This document shows, piece after piece, positions 9,221 through 20,755 of a stretch of 64,000 nt of DNA (positions are counted from its first letter, which is position 1; each line of letters begins with the position of its first letter). A program made the position numbers and the translations under genes. The notes below the pieces were generated by a model that was not told the origin of the DNA, searched no databases, and was given only the letters and a program-made list of their open reading frames with translations. The stretch spans positions 4,216,001-4,280,000 of the forward strand of contig JABYQQ010000001.1 of NCBI GenBank assembly GCA_022605405.1. The letters are read 5' to 3'. The DNA is from Earliella scabrosa. Its lineage: Eukaryota; Basidiomycota; Agaricomycetes; Polyporales; Polyporaceae.

Positions 9221-11628
9221 CTACTCATCCCTCTCCCGCTTAACCTTCGAGCTCCGCACGAGGCCATAAACCTTCATCTGCTCACGCATGTACCGCTCGA
9301 GGCGGATCGCGCACTTGTGGTACACGGTCTCCTCGGGGTTGTACGTCCGGCAGTTGTCGATGACGAGCTGCGCGTCGTCCAGGAACGCGTCCGTATCCGT
9401 ATACTGGTTCGTGTCGAGTTTGTGCTCCATTGTGCTGAAATCTTTGCGGTGAGGGCAGCCGCCGTCAGTAGGTGGAGTAGGCGGAACGACTAGGTCAAAG
9501 ACAAGGCAGGTACCCACCCATCGGATGCGTGATGACCTCGTAGTAGTCCGGAACCTCCTGCGCGTTGACAGGCTGCAAGAATGGCCAGGCAGAGGAGTGG
9601 GCCTTCAGGTCCGAGAGCAGCTTCTCCATTGCGGTGTGCTCAGCTCCGCGTCCGGTTGGACGTACGGGTCTGTTCACGCCTAGTCAGCTCTGAACGCACC
9701 ATCAGCAGTGATACACCTACGTGGTCTGCATCGAAGGCGTCCACCCGCTTTCCCTCAGCCCAGGCACATCCTTCGGGTCGACTGACACGCCCTCGGGCAT
9801 GCCCTCCTGAAACTGCGGTAGGCCATCATACACGATATGTGACCTGCTCTTCTCCCGGATCTTGTTGAGCACGGCCTCACGCTGCTGAAGCGTGGTATCG
9901 CGCCAAGCGAGGTAGTCGACCTTCGGGAGCATCTTGCACTGCATGATTGTGCCGCCTTCGTAATCCTTGATGTACCCCGCCCAGACCGCGCGGTCCAGCG
10001 TGATCTCCTTGGAGAAGCCCTGCTTGCGGAAGTAACCGACAGCATAATTGTCGGCGTAGGTGAGGAAGTACATCATATCGGGATACGTCTTCCGGATATG
10101 CGCTTTGAAGTGGTCCATGAGCATCCCACCATAGCCCTGGTCAAGCGGCGGAGGTTGAGGTCCGTGGTCGGTGGAAGCAGCGAAGTGGCGACGCACCTTC
10201 ACTTGGTCTATGGACGCCGTCGCGAAGAAGACAATCTCGGCGAATCCTCGATGTGGAAATGGCCGGTAGCAGATTCCACCGACGACTTTGAGACCACGCT
10301 TGATGATGGCCAGGCATTTCGAATTAGTGTCGTAGACCAACCGCGCGATGTACTCTCGAGGCATCTTCGGCAGCTGTTTCTGAAACAGCGTCTTCAGACC
10401 AGTAAGGAGTACGGAGGATCGCGGTTGTCGATCGTTGTCTATAGCGACGACTTGAATGACACCTTTTCGTAGCTCCACGTACGCAAGCTTCTCTTGCTTG
10501 CCATTAGGCTAGGGACAAGATCAGCTCAAACCGTCCTATCGGAAGAAATGCACGGTGGTTAAGCATACCGCTGCGGAGGCTGGTCCGGAGGTGTCCACGG
10601 TCACACCAGTGGCTAATCGGGACAGTTGACCCTCGTCCATCTTGTCCTCGACCTTCACTTTGGCGTCGCGTCCATTCAGCCCGTTGGCAGGCCGCATTTC
10701 TTCTCGTTCCTGGGCTGTCGGTGGCGGGATGTTCGCAGGAGCGGTGTGTGCTTTCGCCTTTTTGCTGGTCTTCTGCTTACCGCCCCTTTGACCGGTCGCT
10801 TTACCACCATTCTCCTTCTTCTTCTTGTTCGCCGGCGGAGGACGAGTGACGCGCGCAGCAAGCGGACGTTCCTCCTCCTCGTCATCGTCGTCGGCCTCAC
10901 TGAGTGAGGAATAGTCGACCGAGACGCGCCGCTTCTTGGTAGGCCGCTCGATAGCGTCACTCAAAAAGGACGATGTCGATGCGGGTGATAGGGGATGCTT
11001 CTCAGGGGATGAAGGTACTGTGCAACTGTTGAGGCAAAATGGATACCGCGGAGATAGACTGCAAACATACCAAGCGCGCCTATTTCGTCGGACAACGAAC
11101 TAGCTGGTGACTGAGGCTCGGGGAGTACCATCTGCTTGCGCAGAGAGTCCATGTCCTCGTCCGAATACTCGAAGTCGAGGAGCCGACCCGAGTCCTGCGA
11201 GTGCACGATGAAGGGCACAGGGTACGGGTAGACATTCGGTGAGAGAGCATACCTTCGGAAAAAAGCGCAGAGTTTTGGGAGTATGCTTATGCATGTAGAG
11301 CTTGAGTACTCACCTCAAGTAACTCATCCAGCCGTACTGCGACGCGCCCTCTCCGGATGAACTCGTCGTGCCCGATTGACGACATGTCTGAGCCGTGTGC
11401 GAGGACGTCGTGCCCGCATCGGCAGCGGTCAAGATACATTGAGGCTGGTGGTTCTCCATCATCCTCCGAATCACTTCCGTCGTCCGAGGAGACTCGCCAT
11501 CCGGGCGGAGGGAAAAGACCGGAGCAGGAGGAACAAGCAGAACAGCGGGAGTGGCGGGCGATTTTGAGCGCGAGATGGGAGTCGGGAAGACTGGGTATAT
11601 CGTGTGAGGCAGGGTATAAGACCTTCAT
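9221..11628 (-). CDS. GCN5: GCN5-family histone acetyltransferase with bromodomain
   Basis: Catalytic subunit of SAGA-type complexes, acetylating histone H3 lysines from acetyl-CoA in the nucleus. Order: an N-terminal Cys/His-rich segment (CSACSSCSGLFPPPGW, then DRCRCGHDVLAHG), a linking helix (RRGRVAVRLDELLE, then SGRLLDFEYSDEDMDSLR), an acidic/basic low-complexity region with likely nuclear signals (RPTKKRRV, NKKKKENG), the GNAT domain (LARLVYDTNSK-type strand, GGICYRPFPHRGFAEIVFFA, catalytic Glu in that segment, acetyl-CoA loop QVKGYGGMLMDH once an intron is removed), then ADNYAVGYFRKQGFSKEI. The bromodomain is split by one intron (VPDYYEVITHPM | DFSTMEHKLD, then VIDNCRTYN). The start at 11628 is the ATG giving an open frame into the Cys cluster. 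Splices at about 11194 and 10970 join the N-terminal part to the acidic region in frame. Confidence 0.93.
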
Positions 11629-12084
11629 CGTTGGCGTCGAGGTCGAAGAGAGCAGCTCCGAGAGCGGTGCGCGTGGCCGCGGCCGTGGTTGTGTGCGATG
11701 ATGACAACAACTCCGGAAACGCCCAGGTCGCGGGCCCTAGTGGCTGTGCCCCGCCCTAGGCGCACGGCCCGACCAAGCCGCCCGGTCTTCAACGCCAGTG
11801 GCCACAGCGTCCTCGCCATCCTACACGTCCTCCACGACGTCGGGCGCGACGGTCCTTGCCATCACACACTGTCTCGCTGTCTGGTGCTCGCACTGGCGCG
11901 CACGGCAGCGGGGTACTCATGCGGCGACCGGGATAGGCCCAATTTGATGAGATCTTTGCGGTGCCTATGCTCACGCGCGGTGCGGTGGGAGCCCAAAAAT
12001 CCTCCTTGCCTTTCTCCATGACGGTCGGTGCGGCGGACTCCTCAACATAGGCTTCCCTCGTTCCGGAGTGTGCATGTGAAAGCC
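11629..12084. other. Divergent promoter region between GCN5 and the GH45-like gene
   Basis: GCN5 leaves on the minus strand and the secreted protein on the plus strand, so this 455-bp interval must contain both promoters. Short antisense frames are present but look like chance frames in GC-rich DNA. I see no distinct TATA box. Confidence 0.5.
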
Positions 12085-13273
12085 ATGTTGCTGTCATTAC
12101 TTGTGCATACCTCGCGGCTCCTCCTGCTCTGGCTTCTTTCCTTGTCTGTCTCTACAGTGGCCCTCGCATCGGATTGGATTGACTACCCCCCGGAAGGCAC
12201 AGCGACCCTCACCCACTACACCTTGCCCGATGGATACGTCGCCTCGTGCGGCTGCACTGGCGCGAGCACGCGATACCCAACCGCGGCAATGAGCCAGTTC
12301 GCGTACGGAAGCAGCAACGCTTACGGTCCTGGATGCGGTCGCTGCTTCAAGATCACTCTGCTCAACTCGGTTACTGGGACACCTCTGTTTTACCCAGAGG
12401 AGACGAAGAGCATTGTCATCAAGGTCACCGACTTGTGTCCGGGATCAGGAGGAGCAGGATGGTGTTCAGCGAAGCCAGGCCAACCGAATCAGTACGTACT
12501 CACAATCTGCTGCACGTTTCACCCCTACCCATCCCATCCTATGGAACAATGGTGACCGTGCGCACTTGGAGCGGCGTCGCGTTGTTACAGAGAAATACAC
12601 CAAACAGATACTGACAAGAGTTCCACTCAAGGGCCGGTGCATACATCAACTTTGACTTGGCCTATCCTTCCCCTGCCATCCCAGAAGACTTCTTCCCATC
12701 CGACGAAGCCTTCTACGGTGAGTGCATATCCATACATCAGACCTACCTCTTGTCTCATGGATTCTGTCGTTGTAGGGTACAAAGTGAGTGCAGAGCGAAG
12801 ACTCCCATGGGACAGCCTTGGCTGAACCTCTTCGCCAAGGATTTCGGTGTCTGGAATGTGACATATCAATCCGTGGACTGTTTAGAGAATTGGGCAGGCG
12901 CACGCAACGCTGCAGCCCTCGGCAGCGTCGACGACGGCTCATCCGTGTGTTGCCCCGCCAATCCCACAGTGCGTGCACTCTTCCTCCCTGCCGGCCGTCC
13001 TCCTGATCTTCGCGTTCGCCGCGATTAACAGGGCAGCCCAAACGACACTTGTCCATCCTTCTCGGAAGCCAACGGCATCCCGTGCGTCCGCTCTTCATCC
13101 ACATCGCTATCAGCATTCTAACGGTTGCGGTTTGCTCCCTTGGTAACAGGCCAGACACTGCGACCTCCGCCGGAACAGCCGTGCTCTCCGTTCCAAATCT
13201 CGGTCACACGCTACTCCCACTCTATTCGCTCTTTGTATTGTCGATCTTGTGCTCTGGGTTCCTGCTGGGTTAG
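12085..13273 (+). CDS. Secreted, probably GPI-anchored GH45/expansin-like double-psi barrel protein
   Basis: A signal peptide (MLLSLLVHTS, then LLLLWLLSLSVSTVALA) leads to a domain like basidiomycete small GH45 endoglucanases and expansin-like proteins. Landmarks are CGCTGASTRYPTAAMSQFAY, GPGCGRCFKI and IVIKVTDLCP, then YINFDLAYPSPAIPEDFF and PWLNLFAKDFGVWNVTYQ. Several Cys pairs are likely. Exons: 12085-12491; 12632-12717; a third ending in SVCCPANPT near 12970; a short one reading SPNDTCPSFSEANGI; and a last one. The final exon ends in a Ser/Thr/Ala stretch followed by a hydrophobic tail (LFVLSILCSGFLLG) with no charged end, typical of a GPI-anchor signal. The join near 12780 is uncertain; starting the exon after GCAGAG keeps the frame. 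Whether it cuts glucan or only loosens walls cannot be told from sequence. Confidence 0.8.
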
Positions 13274-13540
13274 TGCTGTATATACATGGGTCAAATGTGT
13301 TCTATCTTTGGTGCACAACCAACACAGGTTCTCTGCGTAGATCCTGCTGGTGAGTGCGATTACCGCCCTCCAGACATCAAGAGTCGATCAAATCTCAATT
13401 TCTCGCCACGACCTAATGCGCGAGCAGATACGAGTGCGAAGTAGGCAAGTTACTTGATGAAGATGCGAGAGGTAGTCGTACAACACGGTTCTGACTGCAA
13501 TATATAGTACAAAATCCAACTGTGCCGTTCTCAGGCCCGC

Positions 13541-15007
13541 TCAGCGCTGACCGTACGCCTTGGTCTCGTAACCAGCTGTGATGAAACATGTCAACCAGGG
13601 CGCACACACCAAGCATACTCAACAAAGCACTCACTCTTGCCAACGATCACATTCTGCGCCTCCTGCGGCTTGTCGCCGAGGTAGTTCTCGAGGATGCTCT
13701 TCGTGCCCGCAGCGTAGCGCGCCTGCGCGTCGAGCGTCGTACCCGAGTAGTGCGGCACCATCCCATTGCCCGCCCCGAGCGGGTTCTTCATCGTCCGCCA
13801 GACGTGGTCGCGCGGCGCGGGCTGCACGTTCCACACGTCGCCCGAGTATCCCGAGATCTGCCCGCTCTTGAGCGCCTCCGCGATCGCGTCCTTGTCGCAG
13901 ATCGCGCCCCGCGCCGTGTTGACCACCCACGCGCCCTTCTTGAAGTGCTTGAGGAGCTCCGCGTTCACGAGCCCGCGCGTGCCGTCGTGCAGCGGGCAGT
14001 TGACGGTGACGACGTCGCACTGGGAGACGAACTCCTTCAGGTCGAGCACGCGCCGCGCGCCGACGGCCTTCTCGGCCTCGGCGGGGAGCGGGTTGTAGTC
14101 GTAGTAGAGGAGCTCCTTGCATTGGAAGGGGACGAGACGCTGGAGGACACGGTAGCCGATGCGGCCTGCGCCGATCGTGCCGACGACCTTGTTCTCGAGG
14201 TCGAATGCGTCACGAGCGATGTCGGACACTTGCCAGTCCCCACGCTCAATCATCTGGAGCATCGGGTTAGCCAGAGGGCACTTCGGCACCATGAACAGGA
14301 CAGGACGGACCTCGTGTGCGGGCACAAAGTTGCGCACGAGCAGGAGGATGCTCATGACGACGTGCTCGGCGACCGAGACGACGTTTGAGCCAGAGACCTC
14401 GAGCACCTGCAGACCCTTCTCGGCGGCTGCATTCAGGTCAACGTGATCAGACCCGACACCAGCCGTGATACAGATCTTCAAGTTCTTCGCCTAGCAGGAG
14501 AACACCTAATTAGATCTGGAGTGCGAATCTCGAGAAAAGTATGAATACCTTCTCGATGAGGTCACGAGTGAGGTAACCCGGGTGGAAGGGCGTCGTGATG
14601 AGGACCTCAGCCTGTCGAGCGTAATGAGCGCCTGCTGGAACATGGACAAGGTTCGTGCCTTACATCGACGATGTTCTTTTGGAATACGGAGTCCGGGCCC
14701 TCCTTGTCGTCTGTTACCTACAGCAACAGGTCAACGCACTGTCGGATGGCAATAGACATCATGATGAGCTACTCACGATGTATTCGTGGCCGAGCGATTC
14801 CAGCCATGGACGTATACCGAGCTGAACGGAGTTAAAGCGGGGTGGCTGGTGGGGGACGAGCATGGTGAACATACCTGGTTCTCAATCGTACCAAGCAGAC
14901 GGGGCTCCTGCGTTGCGGCGTCACCACCCTTGTAGAGCACAGCGAGGATCTGCCAGTGAAACGGCATGAGACACATCCAGCAACACTATCGATGCACGCA
15001 CCTTCAT
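13541..15007 (-). CDS. FDH: NAD-dependent formate dehydrogenase
   Basis: Oxidises formate to CO2 with NAD+. Exons in order: MK | [20 protein letters not shown], then a short exon beginning [16 protein letters not shown], then [17 protein letters not shown], then [20 protein letters not shown], then a large exon. The large exon has [12 protein letters not shown], the cofactor loop [23 protein letters not shown], the catalytic-region Arg in NTARGAICD, and the catalytic His in VPHYSGTT. A last exon reads [10 protein letters not shown] and stops at 13541. Start: ATG at 15007 gives the conserved cytosolic N-terminus. The same frame continues upstream to an ATG at 15133 whose extra 42 residues are Arg/Ser/Leu-rich and resemble a mitochondrial presequence. 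A TATA-like site falls inside that extension, so both starts are possible. Wood-decay fungi use such enzymes to remove formate made from oxalate. Confidence 0.95.
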
Positions 15008-15098
15008 TCCGGCGGTCGACTGACGATCGAGAGAGGGTGCGAGACGAGTAGAGCTGAGAAGGCGTGGGGACCTGGCGGCGGTGGACAAAAGGCCCCGT

Positions 15099-15107
15099 CT
15101 TAAATAG
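15099..15107 (-). promoter_or_regulatory. TATA-like element upstream of formate dehydrogenase
   Basis: CTATTTAAG on the minus strand, about 92-100 bp before the ATG at 15007 and followed by a pyrimidine-rich stretch as in many fungal core promoters. If the longer start at 15133 is used, this sequence is coding instead. Confidence 0.4.
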
Positions 15108-15133
15108 GAGGAGGACAGGCCGAGCATGGTCAT

Positions 15134-16523
15134 GGGTTGAAGTATTCAGGCAGAGGTGTGTGTGGGACCGGGTTCCAATTGGAGTCTGGTCAAGGGTCAT
15201 CCGTCAGCATTCTGCGATCACAACCATTCAGAAGGAGGAAAGCCTGGCGGAAAAGGAAGCGAGGCCGTATACTCCAGATGGACGCACCAAGTCGGCCGAC
15301 TGTGTACACGTGGGAAGGGCGGCGCACCGAGTTGTTCCTGCTGACTCTGCGAGTATAGCTAGTCCCTTGCTTTCGCACTGGGCGCCGTCACGCACCGGCG
15401 TATGGTTTATGTACCGCACTAGACAGAAGTGCGGGCGTTTTGAAGGCCAGCTTCCGGATACCCACGAATCTTCCTCTCCACAACATCGCGTCCCGGGTGA
15501 ACCGGGCGTCCCACGACAGTCAGCTGATCGTCCCGCCCGCGATTACTGCACCTACAAAGCGATGAGCAAGCACATAATCGCAAACGAGCCCCGCGCGCCT
15601 CCGTCCCGCCCCGCGAACTCGCCCGGCCAGCGAATAAAAATAGCAGGACAGGTACGACGACGCGAGACACTCTCACCCATATTGACGCGACTTCTCCCGA
15701 GCAATCCTTCCTGAAGCCCTCCGCCGGCTCTCGCCTGTTTTGCGTCCGTTCTTCCATCCTATCAAACTGGCGTATTCCCGTATGTCATGGCGGCCGTGGA
15801 CTGTGGACCTCCCTGATCAGCTGAATGCACCAGCGTCGACCCTCGGGCGCGCCTGCCGTGCCCCTAACACCTATTTGCCATTCCCAGTCCCTGCTCCGTT
15901 CCCTCGCAAAGTCGCCTGACGATTTCTGCGGGGCGCAAGCCGGTTCTAGCCTGTGGTGTGTCCCTGGTGCGTCCGAACTCTGTTTTTGCGGCTCCACGCC
16001 ACTACGTGCGCGGCGCCGCCGGACTTGGGCGTTCTCATGTCCTGCCCTCCTTAATACACAATGACGAACTTCCACTCACATGCCTGGGCACGGGAACGGC
16101 CCCTTCGCAGTTTATGAATTGGCGGTTCGTGCTTGGGATTTGCTCGTCGACCAGGACGCAGAGGATCCTCGTACCTATTCACCTGCGCGTCCCAGAGTCA
16201 TGCCGGCATTCGCAAGCGTGCGTGCATCAGCAGAAGCGGCCGGGACCGTCGCGGCACGCCAAAGAGTTCAGGAAGCAGGAATACTGGGCGAGAGCAATAG
16301 TACATTCATAGTATAGCGAGAAGTCCTGTGCGGGAACGCGAACGTGAACACGGCTTTCAAGGTGGGATTGGGCAGACACTCACCGGCATGCCAAGTGCGA
16401 AGCCGCGATCGTATTCGTCTATCTCTTCCCACTGCGCGCCGCTCGACGCCACTCATGTTCCTCCCGTCAGTCATGAGTGCAGTCCGACATCTCCAGCTCG
16501 CCAGGGCGTTCGGTTTACCCGCG
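15134..16523. other. Intergenic; one possible short plus-strand gene
   Basis: It contains the upstream region of formate dehydrogenase and the 3' flank of the EXS gene. A plus-strand frame at 16080-16316 would encode 78 residues (begins MPGHGNGPFAVYELAVRAWD, Ala/Arg-rich, no known domain). Another at 15786 begins MSWRPWTVDLPDQLN and stops after 43 codons. Either could be an exon of a small unrecognised gene, but there is no homology to support it. Confidence 0.3.
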
Positions 16524-18845
16524 TTATCTGACCTCAAGACTGTAACCGTTGACGTCTGGATTGACCATCTCGAAGTCATCGTGCTCGAAAATCGTCTCCT
16601 CCCTGCGACTCATCGCGATCGCACCCGGTTCCTCCGTGCCGAGTACCGCGGAACGCGTGTTGGGCGGGGGCGACCGGGTGTCGCGCGTCTCCTTGACGAG
16701 TTCCCACTCGACGCGCAGGAATACCCACATCCATCTGCGGACGACCTCGGCGAGCTCTATCCAGAAGATGACCAGGTCTCCCGACGCGAACGAATGGAGA
16801 TGGCTCGAGAGCTTCGCTGACCATGTCATTCGCAGAATGAGGTCGACGATGATTGCAAAGGGGTAGACGGCGAGCGGGTATAGGAGCACCGGACGCAAGC
16901 CCCATGGATGTGGCCCGCGTTGGTGGACATGAGAGAGTGCTTGAGGATCATCGACGGATTCGTCCGGCAGACTGTCGGAGGAGACCACCGGGTGTTTGAG
17001 GAGCGCCGAACGAGAGTGAAGGCGCGGAAGTAAGAGAGGTCGTGGAGGATGAGAGGAAGGGTGAACAGGTCCACCCGCATGTTTCGGTTGTAGGAGGTCA
17101 AGGCCCCAATCGTTGGTTACGTCCCACCAGAATGAGTATAGAGAGTTGAACCCTGCGGCGAGAAGCCTGCAGAACATAAGCGATGGGTGGGAGCAATAAG
17201 GAAATATACGGCGCGCACCATAAACGAAACAACTGATGTTCGCCATGCCATGTCTCGCGTGCAGCATCCTCGCCCTTGAGAGCCATCATATCGGACACGA
17301 CGATCCGCTGAGCTGCTGAGAGATAGATGACGGGGAATGAAGAAGCGTACTTGAGGGCGTTGTAGAGTGGGCGGCGGCTTTCGTTATTTGGTGCGTTGTA
17401 TTCCACCAGACATTGTCGTAGGCGAACAGCGTAGGGTATACTGGGAGTTTGGGTGAGCACGAATGTATACGAGACGGATAGAAACTAGCAGCGTCATGCT
17501 CAAGTTCCGAACGCAGACAAACGAGTCGAGGCACATTCAACCAGGCGAGAGTGGGCAGAGGCGGAAACTGTGAGACCTAAACTCTGGAGACAACTATATG
17601 GTCTAGCGACATAAGCCTCTGCGGGTCATTCCGGCCCCTCGTAGGACTGTTTCTGCACCTGCAGTCACCCATGAGGTCACGAGTGTGCACCTTCCAGCCC
17701 ACTCTGAAGCTGTAAATAGACATAATGCAGCATGCAGACCCAAACAGCCGGTTGCACGATGAACAATCATGGGTGGTTCGGACCATCTTCAATCGTGTCA
17801 CACCCGCGAATAGAAAGGGGTAGGATACCGGGAATCTTACTTTGACTATGTGGATGTAAGATGGCACTCACCTCATGATGGTAGGCAGGATCCAGCGCGT
17901 CAACCCGTCTTGGGCAGGTTCCGCGAGCAGGCTTCCGCTGGGGAGCAGCATATATACAGATAGCCATAGATCGCCCAGGACCTTTGCGAAGGAGGTGAAG
18001 ATATCGGCGAACACCACATCCGAGAAATAAACTCGATGTGGAGACGGGAATAAGCACCTGTGCACCGAACTGTACAGGACAGAGGAGGTTAGCAACGCAT
18101 ATAGGCACGCCTAGGGCAGAAAACGGTACTAAATCGAGCATGAGGGCAACGCGGAGACCCTACTGCGTCCGAAGTTGCACGAAGCATATCTCACAGCGAG
18201 ATGCGCCGTGCGCAAACGTACACAAATGTGGAAACCGTCTCCGTTGCGTTCATAAGGTTCTATGTGCGATGATACCTGCACACTGAAGTACGCGTATTGC
18301 AATCAAGCGGTCCGTGCTCACCCTCGGGCAATGCATCTCCACCCCCACATAGCAATGAAGACGAGAGAGAAGCAATCAAAACCGACCACTCACGCAAGGA
18401 ACCGATCCCGCTCCGGCTTGTACAGCACATTGAACGGGCACACCAGCGCCGTGAGCAGCACCAGCGCCGCGACCGCAGGCACGAACTTGAACCCGTCCAC
18501 GCTCTCCACGCCCTCGCGCGTCGCGTACCTGTACGCCGCCCACGCCGCCGCCGTCCAGCCCGCGTACGCCCAAAACAGCCTGTACGTCGCCCGGTACGCC
18601 CCCTGCGGGCTCGCCTGCACGAGCTTCCACCCCGTCCGCCGGTCCGTCGGCAGCGGCCCCGACGTCAGCCGGCTCCCGTCCGAGTAGCTCAGGTCGAGCA
18701 CGCCCGCCGCGTCGATGCCCCAGAGGTGCAGGCCGTGCAGGTTGGTGGCCCAGCCGAGGATTCCGAGGCCGATGAGGCAGAGGACGCGGAAAGGGAGGGG
18801 GAAGGCGGCGGAGAAGTAGAGTTCTTCGAGTATGTCGCTCTTCAT
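16524..18845 (-). CDS. EXS-domain membrane protein, ERD1-like
   Basis: Multi-pass protein of the EXS family without the SPX domain found in XPR1/SYG1. This makes it closest in layout to ERD1, which acts in Golgi phosphate/glycosylation homeostasis and retention of ER luminal proteins. Visible pieces: N-terminal exon MKSDILEELYFSAAFPLPFR with two or more hydrophobic helices; an exon with FSDVVFADIFTSFAKVLGDL; an exon with IPYAVRLRQCLVEYNA, then RPLYNALKYASSFPVIYLSA; the family signature NSLYSFWWDVTNDWGLDLL; HPWGLRP; and FWIELAEVVRRWMWVFLRVEWELVKE in two parts near the end. The tail is acidic (EETIFEHDDFEMVNP) and stops at 16524. One region between 16900 and 17030 may be an intron that reads through. 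Function is inferred from family. Confidence 0.85.
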
Positions 18846-19198
18846 CTGTGGCAAACAGAAGGGCGATTATGGTCTGAGAGGAGGAGGAGTAGGAGGAGAG
18901 GGGACCACAGTGGACATCGAGGCAAAGGAGCAGGTTACAACGTCACCAGAAATCATTCGGTGGCGGCTACACGCCAAAACAGGCGCCCATGCATAAAGCT
19001 CCTCAATCTCGTGGTTTGTTGCACACACGCGACACGGTCAACACGTCTTTTGCGGACGGCACTGAGCAGTGATGTCACAAGTGTGGTGGTATAGTATGAT
19101 TAACCCTGGCGTGTGGATGGCCACAACCGCAAGGGAAGTATTAAGTACTAAGAGTATAGATGCGAGATGCAAAGCGATTCAAAACACAACTCTCCTCA
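18846..19198. other. Intergenic between EXS gene and Ser-rich secreted protein gene
   Basis: This is the promoter side of the EXS gene and the 3' side of the secreted-protein gene, both minus strand. The sequence is plain, and nothing else is supported. Confidence 0.5.
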
Positions 19199-20625
19199 TT
19201 ACGCCATGTTCCTCCCAGAGCCAGCACCGTCCACGCATACATCGATGTCTTCGTCTGGGCAGCCCGACTGCTTCTCCTGAACCTCGGGGAGCGGGATACC
19301 CTGTGCGAGACCGTTGGAAGCACTAGCGTAGTCGACTGTCGGAGATGCTGCAACCTTCCCGACATCGCTCTGCGCGTCGATGTCAGTGCAGGCTACTGCG
19401 TCGTCGCAGGTGTTTGCGGTGTTTGCGACCCTTGAGATGCCTCCAAGCCCGCTGCCAGTCCCAGCTCCGCGAGTGCTACCGCTACCGCGCCCAGTTCCGC
19501 TGTAGTCGCGGCTGGTGCCATAACCGTAGTCGACGTAGTCAGAGTCAGCGGGAGAGGGAGGCGCGTTGGGGTAGTTGCCATTAGGGTCAAGATTACCGCC
19601 GTTGGTGTTGAACGTAGCAGGGTAGCCGGTGACTGCGACCGAGTCGCCAGAGCCATTGGTACTGTAGCCGGGGCTGTTGCTCGAGTATCCGAAGGCCTCG
19701 GTGTCAGAGGAAGGCGGTTGAGAGTCAGAAGAGGAGGCGACACTGTCTGGATTGGAGGATGGAGAAGCGGGAACCGGGGTGTACTTGATGCTCGGGCTGT
19801 GGAACCCCGGCTCGTTGACGTTGCTGTTGACAGAAGGGTTGCTGGAATCTTCGCGAGGATCAGTTCCAGAGCTGGAGCTGGAAGAGGTGGAGTCCGGAGT
19901 TCCGACGGGCGTGGAAGGGGTCCGGTTCATGGGGGCATACTGCGACTGGGCGTAGGGGACAGGATTGCCGTCTCCAGCATTGTCTGCGGAACCGTCCGAC
20001 GCGTCGCCAGAGCCAGAGCCACCGTATCCTCCAGCCCGACCGGATCTTCCAGCCGCGCCAGTACCGCTCCCCGCCACCGTCCCATCGCCAGCGCCAGAGG
20101 TAGTCGTGATCTTGCTGACAGCGTTCGGCGAGGAGCCGAGCAAAAAGTCTCCTATGACCCCATCCTCCTCCACAGAGGCGATGATGCCAGAAAAGTCATC
20201 CTGAGAAGTCGCAACCTTGGAGAGGTTGGAGACCTCGTCGATCATGACAGCGGGCGAAGTGTTGCCGGGAAGGCCGGAACTGCTGCCTTGACCGAGAGTA
20301 GACTTCGTCGTGCCCGTCAGACCGGAGAGGCTACTGGAACCGGAAGCGGGACTTTGGCCGTTGGAGAGTCCTGACAGTTCGCCAGCAGGAGCTGCCGCCG
20401 TCCCACCAGCGAGCTTGGAAGACGTATCCGTAGCGTCAGGGACAAGGCAATGTTCGAGGTCTTGAACGCCCTGCGAGAATGTCCTCAGTTTGATGCGGAG
20501 ACATACGAGACAAGTAGTGCACCCACATGTGATACACACTCCAGAATGTCGTTGACCGGGACTGGGACACCTTCGGTGAGACGGGCGATGACAACGAGAT
20601 GGAGGAAGACGAGGAGAGAGCGCAT
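19199..20625 (-). CDS. Secreted Ser/Gly/Asn-rich low-complexity protein, function unknown
   Basis: Two exons. The first encodes a signal peptide (MRSLLVFLHLVVIARLTEGV) and PVPVNDILEC; a GTATCA..CGCAG intron joins it in phase to GVQDLEHCLVPDATDTSS. The remaining ~380 residues are dominated by Ser, Gly, Asn, Pro and Thr with acidic spots (for example TSSSSSSGTDPREDSSN and SPGYSTNGSGDSVAVTG). It ends in a Cys-containing tail (TCDDAVACTDIDAQ, then SGCPDEDIDVCVDGAG). There is one late Cys cluster and no hydrophobic C-terminus, so it is probably secreted or wall-associated rather than GPI-anchored. No known family is recognised. The long open frame in the opposite direction is a by-product of codon bias. 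Confidence 0.7.
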
Positions 20626-20749
20626 TGCAGAGCAAGATAGCAAGTGTGCTAAAGGAGTGTCGTTAGGTGTAAAGAACGTGGGTGTGTAGCGATAGCGATG
20701 GTGGTCGAGGAAAGCAAGGACGATGGGGGCCCATCGACCGACGCCCCGG

Positions 20750-20755
20750 TTTATA
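20750..20755 (-). promoter_or_regulatory. TATA box candidate for the Ser-rich secreted protein gene
   Basis: TATAAA on the minus strand, about 125 bp upstream of the chosen ATG at 20625, in an otherwise GC-rich stretch. Spacing suits a fungal core promoter. Confidence 0.45.

Noticed and set aside
13588..14388. 266-codon plus-strand frame across formate dehydrogenase
   Set aside because: Antisense by-product of codon bias in the dehydrogenase; very Arg/Val/Asp-rich with no domain.
19718..20374. Long plus-strand frame opposite the Ser-rich secreted protein
   Set aside because: The minus strand has the signal peptide and phase-correct intron; the plus frame is Arg/Gly-rich shadow.
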